Positions 8,967 through 17,678 of a DNA stretch of 64,000 nucleotides are shown here, in pieces (position 1 is the stretch's first letter; every line of letters starts with the position of its first letter). The position numbers and the translations under genes were made by a program. This DNA comes from an uncultured Bariatricus sp. (GTDB lineage: Bacteria > Bacillota > Clostridia > Lachnospirales > Lachnospiraceae): NCBI GenBank assembly GCA_934320645.1, contig CAKRFP010000005.1:31278-95277 (forward strand), in the 5' to 3' direction. Below the pieces are notes generated by a model. It did not search any database. It was not told where the DNA came from and saw only the letters and a list, made by a program, of their open reading frames with translations.

Positions 8967-9434
8967 ATGATTGATGCCATTGCATTCAAAGAACTGTATA
9001 AGACCGTGTATCAGGATCTGTACCGCTTCGCGCTCTGCATGATGCGCCATCCACAGGATGCGGAGGACGCTGTCAGCGAGGCTGTTCTTTCGGCTTATCA
9101 GAATATACATAAATTACGCAGGGAGGAGGCTTTCCGTTCCTGGATCTTTCAGATTCTGGCAAATGTATGCCGGAAGAAGTTAAAAAGCAAAGAGCGCACC
9201 GAGACTGAGCTGCAGGAGGATCATGTTTCCATTGAGCCCTGTGACGGACTCCGCACGGACATCCAGCGTGCCTTTCTGATACTGGATGATGAGGACCAGC
9301 TGATCATCGGTTTATCCATTTACGGCGGCTATGACAGTAAAGAGATCGGAGAACTGTTAAAGATGAATCCGAATACAGTCCGCTCCCGCAGAAAGCGTGC
9401 TCTTGAGAAGATGAGCTGGCTTCTGAAAGAATAG
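8967..9434 (+). CDS. ECF-type RNA polymerase sigma factor
   Basis: This 155-residue sigma-70 family protein consists of region 2 (LYRFALCMMRHPQDAEDAVSEA) and region 4 (LIIGLSIYGGYDSKEIGELL, then NPNTVRSRRKRALEKM), the two-domain plan of ECF sigma factors. The ATG at 8967 follows GGAGGAGG at 8953-8960; a longer reading frame upstream runs through the terminator and is rejected. The gene is followed after 28 bp by a membrane protein with a cytoplasmic N-terminus, the usual position of an anti-sigma factor. Target promoters are not known. Confidence 0.9.
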   Translation: MIDAIAFKELYKTVYQDLYRFALCMMRHPQDAEDAVSEAVLSAYQNIHKLRREEAFRSWIFQILANVCRKKLKSKERTETELQEDHVSIEPCDGLRTDIQRAFLILDDEDQLIIGLSIYGGYDSKEIGELLKMNPNTVRSRRKRALEKMSWLLKE

Positions 9435-9462
9435 ATGAGACAAGTATAAGGAGGTGTTTCAC

Positions 9463-11571
9463 ATGACCGATCATGAAAAAGAAATACTTGATAAAATAAA
9501 ACATTCTACCGAGGAGGTTCAGATTCCGGAAAGTCTTGAGCCAGATCAGATCCTGAAAATGCTGGAAGAACATGATTCCGGAACCAATAAAGGACATTCC
9601 TTTACAGATACTGTTCCTGCAGAAGACGCACCAGATTCTGAAGCACACGATCCGAAAATTCACAACCAGAATACCTCCGGACACAGCGCAAAGAAGCACG
9701 GATTTTCCCACAACCGCCGGATGCGCGGAGGACTTGTTGCAGCCGCACTGGTACTGGTTGTCGGCATCGGTGCTTATATCCGCCAGCAGAATCTTTCTTC
9801 GGACGCAACCGCTTTTGCTTTGGGCGGTCAGTCTTCTGGAAATCATTCTTCATCCGACAAGCTGGATTCTTCTGAAATGTTGCAGGCGGCAACCGATTAT
9901 GATGAAATTTACGCCTATCTGAAGTCGTATCAGGACGAACTGAATGCTTCCGGCAATACCGGTTATATGGCAGAAGATGGGATTGCCCTGTATTCAGGCA
10001 GTGCCAGCACCGGTGCGCGCAGCACTGCTTCCGAAAGCGCCAGTGTAGCTTCGGATTCTGCCTCGACACCTGCACGTGCTGTGGATAACTCATTTTCCGA
10101 CACGAACGTCCGCACAAAAGGTGTTGGCGAAGCAGATATTGTAAAAACGGACGGCAATTATCTTTACACACTAAAAGCAAACTCGCAGGAGATTTCCATC
10201 GTGGATATCCAGTCCGATCAGATGAAGGTTGTTTCTACCATTTCACTAAATGAGAATTTTCAGGCATCCGAATTCTACCTGAATGACCAGAAGCTTTTTG
10301 TCCTCGGCAATCTGCAGAATACCCAGGTTGATTCCAACAGCAAGACACTGTACCGTGGCAGCTGTACCCGGATCCAGACTTACGATCTAACGGATATCAC
10401 CAGCCCAAAATCCATCGGAACCGTTGACCAGAGCGGCAGCTATCGGACTTCCCGTTTTAAGGACGGCTACCTTTATGTGTTCAGTGATTATTATATTTAC
10501 GATACCATCACCAAAAAAGATTATCCTTCCTATGTCCCGCTGGTTGGCGACAGTATTTTAAAGCAATCCGATATCTACCTTCCGACGAACCATGCGGCAG
10601 ACCAGTACCTGGTTGTCAGCTCCATTTCCGCTGATGATCCGGATCAGGCAAAAGATCAGAAAGCGGTCATGTCTGAGAATGGGGAAGTCTATGTGAGTGA
10701 GAACAATATTTATATTTACGAATACACCAATAGCAGTATCCTTGCCGATAATCTTGCCGCAAAGAACCAGACGATCATCCGCAAGCTGTCTTACGATAAG
10801 GGAAAACTGTCCGGCTCCGCACAGGGCAAGGTAAAAGGCTATCTCAACGATTCTTTCAGCATCGATGAGTATGACGATACATTGCGTCTGGTAACAACCG
10901 TTACCCACAATGCCGTCAATGCTTCACAGTCCAATGCCGTCTATGTACTGGATACTGATCTGAAAACGATTGGTAAGATTGAAGATCTGGCTAAAGATGA
11001 GCAGGTCTATTCCGCAAGATTCTTTGGCGATACCGGTTACTTCGTAACCTACGAACAGACCGATCCTTTATTCTCCGTAGATTTTTCGGATCCGAAGAAT
11101 CCGAAAATCCTTGGCAGTCTGAAGATTCCGGGATTCTCAGAGTATCTGCATTTTTACGGTAATGATCTGCTTCTGGGAATCGGCATGGATACCGATGAAA
11201 ATGGAATCACTAACGGGGTAAAGGTGTCCATGTTTGATATCAGTGACCCGTCCGATGTCAAAGAAGTCAGCACGTACACACTGGATCAGTATTATTATTC
11301 CGATGTCTTTTATGACTACCGCGCCGCCCTTGTGGATCCGGAGAAGAATCTGATCGGCTTCCCGCTTTCCGGCTCGCAGGGCCAGTATGTGATCCTTTCT
11401 TACGACAAAGATCAGGGCTTCCAGGTGCAGATGCTTGAAGAAGTCAATGGTACTTCCTATCTCGGAACCCGCGGTGTGTATGCAAATGAGAAGTTCTATG
11501 TAATCAATGGAAATGCGATCGAAGCGTACCGGATGGGGGATTATGTGAAAGTGGATGATCTGCTGTTATAG
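9463..11571 (+). CDS. Membrane-anchored beta-propeller protein, possible anti-sigma partner
   Basis: This 702-residue protein has about 85 cytoplasmic residues rich in charge (EEVQIPESLEPDQILKMLEE), one membrane helix (GGLVAAALVLVVGIGAYI), a low-complexity Ser/Ala linker, and a large C-terminal region with recurring LYTLKANSQEISIVDI and FVLGNLQN-type strands matching the Beta_propel family. The ATG at 9463 lies eight bases after AAGGAGG (9448-9454); the GTG at 9454 overlaps the ribosome site. Since it follows the sigma factor and begins with a short cytoplasmic domain, it may hold the sigma factor at the membrane and respond to an extracellular signal. That role is inference. Confidence 0.75.
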   Translation: MTDHEKEILDKIKHSTEEVQIPESLEPDQILKMLEEHDSGTNKGHSFTDTVPAEDAPDSEAHDPKIHNQNTSGHSAKKHGFSHNRRMRGGLVAAALVLVVGIGAYIRQQNLSSDATAFALGGQSSGNHSSSDKLDSSEMLQAATDYDEIYAYLKSYQDELNASGNTGYMAEDGIALYSGSASTGARSTASESASVASDSASTPARAVDNSFSDTNVRTKGVGEADIVKTDGNYLYTLKANSQEISIVDIQSDQMKVVSTISLNENFQASEFYLNDQKLFVLGNLQNTQVDSNSKTLYRGSCTRIQTYDLTDITSPKSIGTVDQSGSYRTSRFKDGYLYVFSDYYIYDTITKKDYPSYVPLVGDSILKQSDIYLPTNHAADQYLVVSSISADDPDQAKDQKAVMSENGEVYVSENNIYIYEYTNSSILADNLAAKNQTIIRKLSYDKGKLSGSAQGKVKGYLNDSFSIDEYDDTLRLVTTVTHNAVNASQSNAVYVLDTDLKTIGKIEDLAKDEQVYSARFFGDTGYFVTYEQTDPLFSVDFSDPKNPKILGSLKIPGFSEYLHFYGNDLLLGIGMDTDENGITNGVKVSMFDISDPSDVKEVSTYTLDQYYYSDVFYDYRAALVDPEKNLIGFPLSGSQGQYVILSYDKDQGFQVQMLEEVNGTSYLGTRGVYANEKFYVINGNAIEAYRMGDYVKVDDLLL

Positions 11572-11647
11572 AGTCGATTCACAGCAGGACTGTCGATCTG
11601 CGCCTGGCTTATCATACCATCAAGCAGGATGGCTCATCGTTTACAAA

Positions 11648-11710
11648 AAAACAGGTGTCCGCATGGATATATCTTTATGATATACTCCTTCAGACACCTG
11701 TTTTTTATTT
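11648..11710. terminator. Bidirectional terminator between propeller gene and purF-like gene
   Basis: AAAAACAGGTGTC at 11648-11660 pairs perfectly with GACACCTGTTTTT at 11694-11706, and the loop can pair further (GATATA/TATACTC-like). A and T runs flank both sides, so it can stop the converging transcripts. Confidence 0.9.
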
Positions 11711-11763
11711 TTCTAAGCTTTCAATTTTTTATAAAACTGCACGCCTTCATTTTCCCGAAAAAA

Positions 11764-13173
11764 CTACTCCACACCATTGAAGCAATATGTACATACCTGA
11801 CATGCATCAATTCCAATCGACTTGATCAGATCATCCAGTCTGTGATAACAAAGGGATGTGAAGTTCTGTCTCTTACGGATTTCTTCCAGCATTGCCGCAT
11901 AGCGGTCGCTGTTCGGATCTGCATATTCATCCAGTACATTGACATCGTTGTCGCCTTCCCACTCACGGATGATTCTTCTTGTGATCAGATCCAGGTCAGA
12001 TTTGGAACGTGAGAAGTTCAGATATTTACATCCATACAGAAGCGGTGGACATGCCGGACGGACATGGACTTCTTTTGCCCCACTCTGGTACAAGAACTCT
12101 GTGGTCTCACGAAGCTGTGTACCACGCACGATCGAGTCATCGATCAGAAGCAGGCTTCTGTCTTCGATCAGGCTGTGTACCGGGATCAGTTTCATTCTGG
12201 CGATCAGATTACGCTGGCTCTGTGTGGTCGGCATAAAGGATCTCGGCCAGGTTGGGGTATATTTGATAAACGGTCTTGCATACGGAATACCGGATTCATT
12301 TGCATAGCCTATCGCATGAGCGATACCTGAATCTGGAACTCCGGCAACAATATCCACATCAATTGAATGGTCATCTCTCTGTGCCAGAAGCTTTCCACAG
12401 TTATAACGCATTTCCTCAACGCCAACACCCTCGTAAGAAGAAGTCGGGTAGCCATAGTATACCCACAGGAACGAACAGATTCTCATCTTCTCACATGCAG
12501 GGCTTACTGTCTCTACAGCTTCCGGTGTCACGTAGACAATCTCCCCAGGTCCTAATTCCTTATAATCAGTGTATCCAAGGTTAATATATGCAAAGCTTTC
12601 AAAGGAAACGCAGTATGCATTTTCTTTCTTTCCGATCACAACCGGTGTACGTCCAAGAAGATCTCTGGCTGCATAAATTCCATTCTCTGTCAGAAGCAGG
12701 AGCGTCATGGATCCTTCCACAACCGACTGTACATAGCGGATTCCTTCCACAAAAGAATCCTTCTTACAGATCAGCGCTGCCACCAACTCTGTAGAATTGA
12801 TCTGTCCACTGGTCATCGATTGAAAATGTGTATGACCATTTTCATAAAGATTCTTGATCAGCTGATCGGTATTGTTGATCTTACCTACCGTTGTAATTCC
12901 AAAACATCCCAAATGCGACTGGATCAGAAGCGGCTGCGGGTCATAGTCCGAAATACATCCGATTCCAAGATTTCCATTCATAGTGTCAACGTCTTTTTCA
13001 AATTTGGTACGGAACGGTGAGTTCTCTATATTGTGGATCGCCCGCTTCCATCCATCACTTCCGTAAGTAGCCATACCTCCGCGGCGGGTTCCAAGATGCG
13101 AATGATAATCTGTTCCATAAAAAAGATCCAGATTACATGCCTCTTTTGATGCAACGCCAAAAAATCCTCCCAT
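11764..13173 (-). CDS. PurF-like amidophosphoribosyltransferase lacking the N-terminal catalytic Cys
   Basis: The 469-residue protein has the two domains of amidophosphoribosyltransferase, the first committed enzyme of purine synthesis: an N-terminal Ntn glutaminase fold (GTRRGGMATYG, ARDLLGRTP) and a C-terminal phosphoribosyltransferase with the PRPP loop LLIDDSIVRGTQ. True PurF begins with Cys after removal of a propeptide or Met; here the protein begins MGGFFGV, with Gly where the nucleophilic Cys should be, and no upstream in-frame start supplies one. It may use ammonia, or it may be a divergent paralogue with another role. C-terminal cysteines (ACQVCTYC) remain. The start follows GGAGACC. 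It is encoded alone, outside a pur operon. Confidence 0.8.
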   Translation of the reverse strand: MGGFFGVASKEACNLDLFYGTDYHSHLGTRRGGMATYGSDGWKRAIHNIENSPFRTKFEKDVDTMNGNLGIGCISDYDPQPLLIQSHLGCFGITTVGKINNTDQLIKNLYENGHTHFQSMTSGQINSTELVAALICKKDSFVEGIRYVQSVVEGSMTLLLLTENGIYAARDLLGRTPVVIGKKENAYCVSFESFAYINLGYTDYKELGPGEIVYVTPEAVETVSPACEKMRICSFLWVYYGYPTSSYEGVGVEEMRYNCGKLLAQRDDHSIDVDIVAGVPDSGIAHAIGYANESGIPYARPFIKYTPTWPRSFMPTTQSQRNLIARMKLIPVHSLIEDRSLLLIDDSIVRGTQLRETTEFLYQSGAKEVHVRPACPPLLYGCKYLNFSRSKSDLDLITRRIIREWEGDNDVNVLDEYADPNSDRYAAMLEEIRKRQNFTSLCYHRLDDLIKSIGIDACQVCTYCFNGVE

Positions 13174-13393
13174 ATCTGTAGGTCTCCTTTCTTTATCCCA
13201 ATGCCATATCCTGTATTTTTCATCTGTTTTTTAGTGTATCATGCATTTATGGACGGAAACAATAGCAAACCCCTGAATATATTGCAAATGGCTATAACTA
13301 TTTCTTATCATATTTATAATTGTTGGAATTTTCTGATATAATTTATGCTTTTTTTAACATATCTCAAAATATAAAATTTATTTTAAAATTATA

Positions 13394-13422
13394 TTGACAA
13401 ATAACATTTTGAGTGCTATTAT
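13394..13422 (+). promoter_or_regulatory. Consensus sigma-70 promoter of the candidate long noncoding RNA
   Basis: TTGACA at 13394-13399 and TATTAT at 13417-13422 are separated by exactly 17 bp. No protein gene of more than 60 codons follows in this direction before the terminator at 14256. Confidence 0.8.
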
Positions 13423-13781
13423 TAAGTCAATCCAAAAGAAAAGAAGTTCCTGACGAGAAAGGGAATTTCTAAAAGATATTTTTTCAATCTGTTACATAAA
13501 TTTCATTTATACTCGCCAAGAGTACAAAATGAAAAGCAGGATCGGAAAAGGGTAGCAAGAATAATTGTTATTTGAGGATTAGAAAGTTTTAGAAAAGCAA
13601 CTATACATTTTGGTTATGAGCGTTTTGTAAGTGGAGTGTATAGAGAACAATTTTTAAAATTGATAGTTTATAATAATAAGAGAAAATTGATATCTGACTT
13701 CTGAACAGAAAAAGTATAAGAGAAAAAGAATATCCGGATAAGAATTTTGGAACGAGAACGAAAGGAAGGAGGCTTTGACCG

Positions 13782-13868
13782 TTGGATATTTCATCATCTA
13801 AAACTCAATATGTTCGTGGTATGGCAAATGTAAATTCCTGTGAGATGAGCCTTAACCATAGATTATAA
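13782..13868 (+). CDS. Possible 28-residue peptide inside the noncoding RNA
   Basis: A TTG nine bases after AAGGAGG (13766-13772) opens a 28-codon frame beginning MDISSSKTQYVRGM and ending SLNHRL. The ribosome site is the best in the 1.3-kb gap. The TTG region overlaps a helix strand (13784-13790) that pairs with 13729-13735, so the Shine-Dalgarno sequence lies in its loop. I do not recognise the peptide; it may be fortuitous. Confidence 0.25.
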   Translation: MDISSSKTQYVRGMANVNSCEMSLNHRL

Positions 13869-14255
13869 TCCGGTAAGAATAAAAGTTAATGATAAAAAGA
13901 GTCGGAGCAGTAGAAAGAAACCGGAAGAAATTATAAGATAAAAAAAGATTCAGCATTTGTTGACATATTGAAGTAAATACCACCGTAATTCAAAATCAGA
14001 AAATGTGTAAAGAAACATTCGTTGATAAGTAAATTTAACAGTGACGAGAAAGCTGATAAATAAAAAATTGAATTACCAGATTATATAAATTATAAAAAAG
14101 AGAACGATCAGAAATGATCATCATCGATTCATATGAAAATGATTTTATAAAATTATAGAATTAATATAACATATGAAATGCTCAAAGAACTTACAGGAAT
14201 AAGAATTACTTAATTCCTCCGATATAAAAAATAAAAAAATACAATTGAATATCAT

Positions 14256-14291
14256 GAGACAGCCATTCAAAAAATGGCTGTCTCCTTTTTT
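14256..14291 (+). terminator. Intrinsic terminator of the candidate noncoding RNA
   Basis: A perfect 12-bp stem, GAGACAGCCATT (14256-14267) with AATGGCTGTCTC (14273-14284) and loop CAAAA, is followed by C and six T. No protein gene on this strand lies upstream, which supports a separate RNA. Confidence 0.9.
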
Positions 14292-14381
14292 ATGTATTGC
14301 TTTTTTTCTGTTACCATTCTCCAATTTGTGAATTTTTTGTAATATTTTTTTAACATTTCTGAAAAATATCAACCGGATTTT

Positions 14382-14410
14382 TTGACATTGACAACGCTCT
14401 ATGATACACT
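14382..14410 (+). promoter_or_regulatory. Promoter of the TPR/ATPase gene
   Basis: TTGACA at 14382-14387 (repeated at once at 14388-14393) and TACACT at 14405-14410 are 17 bp apart, leaving a leader of about 100 nt before the TTG start. Confidence 0.6.
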
Positions 14411-14515
14411 TAGTAAGTAAAATTATATGACTTTTGTTTTCCGTTGCTGGTACGAAAGTCAGATTTACTGAGGAAAAGTAAAATAATTAATAATAATCAT
14501 ATGAGGTGAGAAACG

Positions 14516-17497
14516 TTGGATAAATATGAATATCGCGCAAAGACAGAGCAGATGCTTGCGTATGCCGAACAGAAGTCTTACCAGAAAGCAATGTCGATTG
14601 CAGATACGATCGACTGGCGTAAAGTGAAAAACACCGCCATGCTCTCTACCGTAAGCGAAATCTATGAAAATGCGGGGGAACTTGGTAAAGCACGTGATAC
14701 CTTATTTATTGCGTATGATAAAGCACCTTCCAGCAGAAAGATTGTATACCGTCTGGGAATTATTTCTTTGAAACTCGGACACTTTGATGAAGCCACTGAT
14801 TGCTACGAAGAATTCGTCAAACTTGCTCCGAAGGATCCGAACCAGTACATTCTCCGGTATAAGATCTTAAAAGCACAGAAAGCGCCAGTCAAAGAACAGA
14901 TTGAAGCTCTTGAAGATTTCAAGCATTCTGAGTACGTTGAGAAATGGGCATATGAACTTGCCAGACTGTACGCGGAAGCCGGTATGACTTCTGAATGTCT
15001 TGATGAATGTGATGACCTGATTCTCTGGTTCAGTGAAGGTACTTATGTATATCAGGCAATGGAACTGAAAATGAAATACAAACCGCTGACTCCACTTCAG
15101 CAGGAAAAATACGATCATCGGAATGACGGCAGCAGCCGTAAGGATTCTGCAAGAAGAAAACCTTCTTTCCGCAAATCCAAAGAACGTCCGACACCGGATC
15201 CGCGGATTGCAGACAAAATCCGCAAAGATGTACATGTCACAGACAGTATCGATCTTCCGGATCTGCCAGAGCCGATGGCACGGACACATGCTTCCGAACC
15301 GGAAGCTGAAGCAAAGCCGAAGACTCAGATTCGTAGTACTTCCGATATTTCCACAACCATTTCCGGTGCTTCCCTTTCAGATGCCCTGAAAGCCGGCGTT
15401 GCCGTTGCAAGTGGTGCGGTTACTCCTGAAGCAGCTACAGACGATTCACAGCTGACCGGTAAGATGAAGATTGAAGAGATTCTTGCCAACTGGGAAGCAA
15501 CCCAGCGTGAAAATGCAAAGATTCTTGAAAAGAGTCAGGAAGAAGCTGAGAAAGAAAAAGCTCTGCGTGAGAAAAAGAAAGAAGAAGAGGAAGCTCTTGG
15601 AGCTACAAAGACCATCCTTTCTGATGATATCCGCAAATTGATGGAACAGCTTGAAAATGGTGAAGAACCGGAAATCACTGACGAAGATGCAGAAGAATTT
15701 GTTGATAATAAAGAAATGGAAAGTTTGGAAAATACATCAGAAGTGACTCCAGATGATGCCGAAGAAGTAGATCTGGAATCAGATGATTTTGAAGAAATCG
15801 TTGACTCAGATGAAGATGATGAATCGGATGCAGTTTATGATGAAGAAGCTGAATACGAAGATGAAGACGATTCCGAATACGATGATGATGAGTATGACGA
15901 TGAGGACGATTCCGAGTACGATGATGAGGATAAGTATGACGATGAGGACGATTCCGAATACGATGATGATAATGAGTATGACGATGAGGACGATTCCGAG
16001 TACGACGACGATGATGAGTATGACGATGAGGACGATTCCGAATACGATGATGATGAGTATGACGATGAGGACGATTCCGAGTACGATGATGATGATGAGT
16101 ATGACGATGAGGACGATTCTGAATACGACGATGAGTATGAAGACGAGGACGATTCTGAATACAACGATGACAATGAGTATGACGATGAAGACGATTCTGA
16201 ATACGGCGATGACGATGAGTATGACGATGAGGACGATTCCGAATACGATGATGATGAGTATGAAGACGAGGACGATTCTGAATACGATGATGATGAGTAT
16301 GAGAACGAAGACGATTCCGATTTTGACGACGAAGAGGATTATGAGGATGAAGATGACTTCCAGCTTGATGATGAATTAGATGCAGATCATGAAGAGGATT
16401 TCGACTTTGAAGATGACCCGGATTTCGATATTGAGGATGAAGATTCAGACAGCAAAGAGGATGATTTTGCAGATCTTGATTCCTTTGAAGATGAAGAAGA
16501 ATTGGATGACAGTGATGATTATCTCGATCTTGAATTTGACGAGGAACCGGCTCCTGCTCCTGAACAGAAGAAAGAACCTTCCAAATCAGAACCGACTCCT
16601 GATATCGATGAAGTTCTTGAAATCGAAGAACCGTCAGAAGATGAGATCACCGAACGCATGGGTAAATTCGATACCGGATTTGTTGTACAGGGACGATACG
16701 ATCTGAGTGCTACAAGTGAGATTGGACTGAAACTCGGACTTACCGAAGAGCAGAAGCAGTTGTTCTCTTACTTCGTACCGATCCGTGGTGTCAGCGAACA
16801 GTTAGTTGAAATTCTCGACAACGACAAACGCTGCCGCAACCGTTACGGAACTTCCCGCACAGGTAACATCCTGATCCTTGGACGTAAAGGAAGTGGAAAG
16901 ACCGTCCTTGCTGTTGATATTGTAAAAGCAATCCAGAAACAGCGCAGACTCAAACAGGGTAAGGTTGCGATCGTAACTGGTGATTCCATGAATAAGAAGG
17001 ACATCGGAAGCATCATCGACAAGCTGAACGGTGGCGCACTGATCATCGAAAAGGCTTCCAAGATGAATGACAGAACCATCCGTGAATTGAACGACATGAT
17101 GGATGAACAGACCGGCGAACTTCTCTTCCTTCTCGAAGATCAGAAGAAACCAATGGAAAGAATGTTTGCATCCCACCGCGAATTCAAACGGAAATTCACT
17201 TCCAGACTGGAACTTCCGGTATTCATCAACGACGAACTGGTTACATTCGGTCAGACCTATGCAAAAGAAAACGGATACCGCATTGATGAAATGGGAATCC
17301 TCGCATTATACAGCCGAATTGATATGATGCAGAGAGAAGACCATGCTGTTACCGTTGCTGAAGTAAAAGAGATCATGGATGAAGCAATTTCACATTCCCA
17401 GAAAGCAAATGTAAAACATCTTGTAAAACGGGTATTTGGAAGAAGCACAGACAATTCAGACCGTATCATTTTGAAAGAAGAAGATTTTAAAGCATAA
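14516..17497 (+). CDS. TPR protein with acidic tandem repeats and C-terminal AAA-type ATPase
   Basis: This 993-residue protein has three parts. Residues 1-200 form TPR-like helices (IVYRLGIISLKLGHFDEATDCYEEF). A long charged linker follows, including about 12 units of 12-14 residues with core YDDEDDSEYDDDE (about 450-600). The C-terminal 300 residues are a P-loop ATPase, with Walker A GRKGSGKT at 789-796, and GGALIIEKASKM as the Walker B-like strand. There is no signal peptide or membrane helix, so it is cytosolic. It starts at a TTG just after GAGGTGAG and has its own promoter and terminator. Function is not known; a scaffold that binds partners by TPRs and basic partners by the acidic tract is one possibility. 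Confidence 0.75.
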   Translation: MDKYEYRAKTEQMLAYAEQKSYQKAMSIADTIDWRKVKNTAMLSTVSEIYENAGELGKARDTLFIAYDKAPSSRKIVYRLGIISLKLGHFDEATDCYEEFVKLAPKDPNQYILRYKILKAQKAPVKEQIEALEDFKHSEYVEKWAYELARLYAEAGMTSECLDECDDLILWFSEGTYVYQAMELKMKYKPLTPLQQEKYDHRNDGSSRKDSARRKPSFRKSKERPTPDPRIADKIRKDVHVTDSIDLPDLPEPMARTHASEPEAEAKPKTQIRSTSDISTTISGASLSDALKAGVAVASGAVTPEAATDDSQLTGKMKIEEILANWEATQRENAKILEKSQEEAEKEKALREKKKEEEEALGATKTILSDDIRKLMEQLENGEEPEITDEDAEEFVDNKEMESLENTSEVTPDDAEEVDLESDDFEEIVDSDEDDESDAVYDEEAEYEDEDDSEYDDDEYDDEDDSEYDDEDKYDDEDDSEYDDDNEYDDEDDSEYDDDDEYDDEDDSEYDDDEYDDEDDSEYDDDDEYDDEDDSEYDDEYEDEDDSEYNDDNEYDDEDDSEYGDDDEYDDEDDSEYDDDEYEDEDDSEYDDDEYENEDDSDFDDEEDYEDEDDFQLDDELDADHEEDFDFEDDPDFDIEDEDSDSKEDDFADLDSFEDEEELDDSDDYLDLEFDEEPAPAPEQKKEPSKSEPTPDIDEVLEIEEPSEDEITERMGKFDTGFVVQGRYDLSATSEIGLKLGLTEEQKQLFSYFVPIRGVSEQLVEILDNDKRCRNRYGTSRTGNILILGRKGSGKTVLAVDIVKAIQKQRRLKQGKVAIVTGDSMNKKDIGSIIDKLNGGALIIEKASKMNDRTIRELNDMMDEQTGELLFLLEDQKKPMERMFASHREFKRKFTSRLELPVFINDELVTFGQTYAKENGYRIDEMGILALYSRIDMMQREDHAVTVAEVKEIMDEAISHSQKANVKHLVKRVFGRSTDNSDRIILKEEDFKA
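15855..16330 (+). repeat. Coding tandem repeats of about 36-42 bp (acidic linker)
   Basis: About 12 imperfect units built on GACGATGAGGACGATTCCGA plus GATGAT-rich filler, all in frame. Units differ by whole codons, which points to in-frame slippage and likely length variation between strains. Reading the opposite strand or shifted frame gives Ser/Tyr- or Met/Thr-rich pseudo-proteins that are not genes. Confidence 0.9.
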
Positions 17498-17507
17498 GAT
17501 TTCTACA

Positions 17508-17534
17508 AAGAACGCGCTTTCGGCGCGTTCTTTT
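17508..17534 (+). terminator. Intrinsic terminator after the TPR/ATPase gene
   Basis: AAGAACGCGC pairs with GCGCGTTCTT around the loop TTTCG, followed by TT. Confidence 0.9.
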
Positions 17535-17678
17535 GTATATGCAGAAGAAACTGACATAAGAAAAGAAAGAGTTTTTAGACACCTTAGATAAGAAGTGTAT
17601 AAGTTGTCCAAAACTCTTTCTTTTTATCGCTATTTCTAGTATAATATTCCTAAATATCTTTGATAGAAGGTGAAGGGG

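Larger units (their letters stand above)
13429..14291 (+). ncRNA. Candidate large structured noncoding RNA, about 860 nt
   Basis: The stretch has its own consensus promoter and a strong intrinsic terminator but no convincing gene. Several hairpins can be drawn by eye: a 9-bp stem 13442-13450/13462-13470; an 8+5-bp stem with arms TTTCATTT (13501) and AAATGAAA (13527) around TACTC/GAGTA; nested stems AATTGTT 13563/AACAATT 13646 and CTATACA 13601/TGTATAG 13637; AATATCC 13729/GGATATT 13784; TTATAAT-CCGG 13863/CCGG...ATTATAA 13921; and GATCA-GAAA-TGATC at 14106. It is purine- and A-rich. It could belong to a known giant class (ROOL, GOLLD, OLE) or be new, or be decayed coding DNA. I do not recognise a family. 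Confidence 0.5.

Noticed and set aside
14145..14372. 75-codon minus-strand frame
   Set aside because: Crosses the terminator of the candidate RNA and the promoter region of the next gene; no ribosome site or similarity.
15835..16379. Ser/Tyr-rich minus-strand and Met/Thr-rich plus-strand open frames across the acidic repeats
   Set aside because: They are shadows of the tandem repeat in other frames; no ribosome site and no family.
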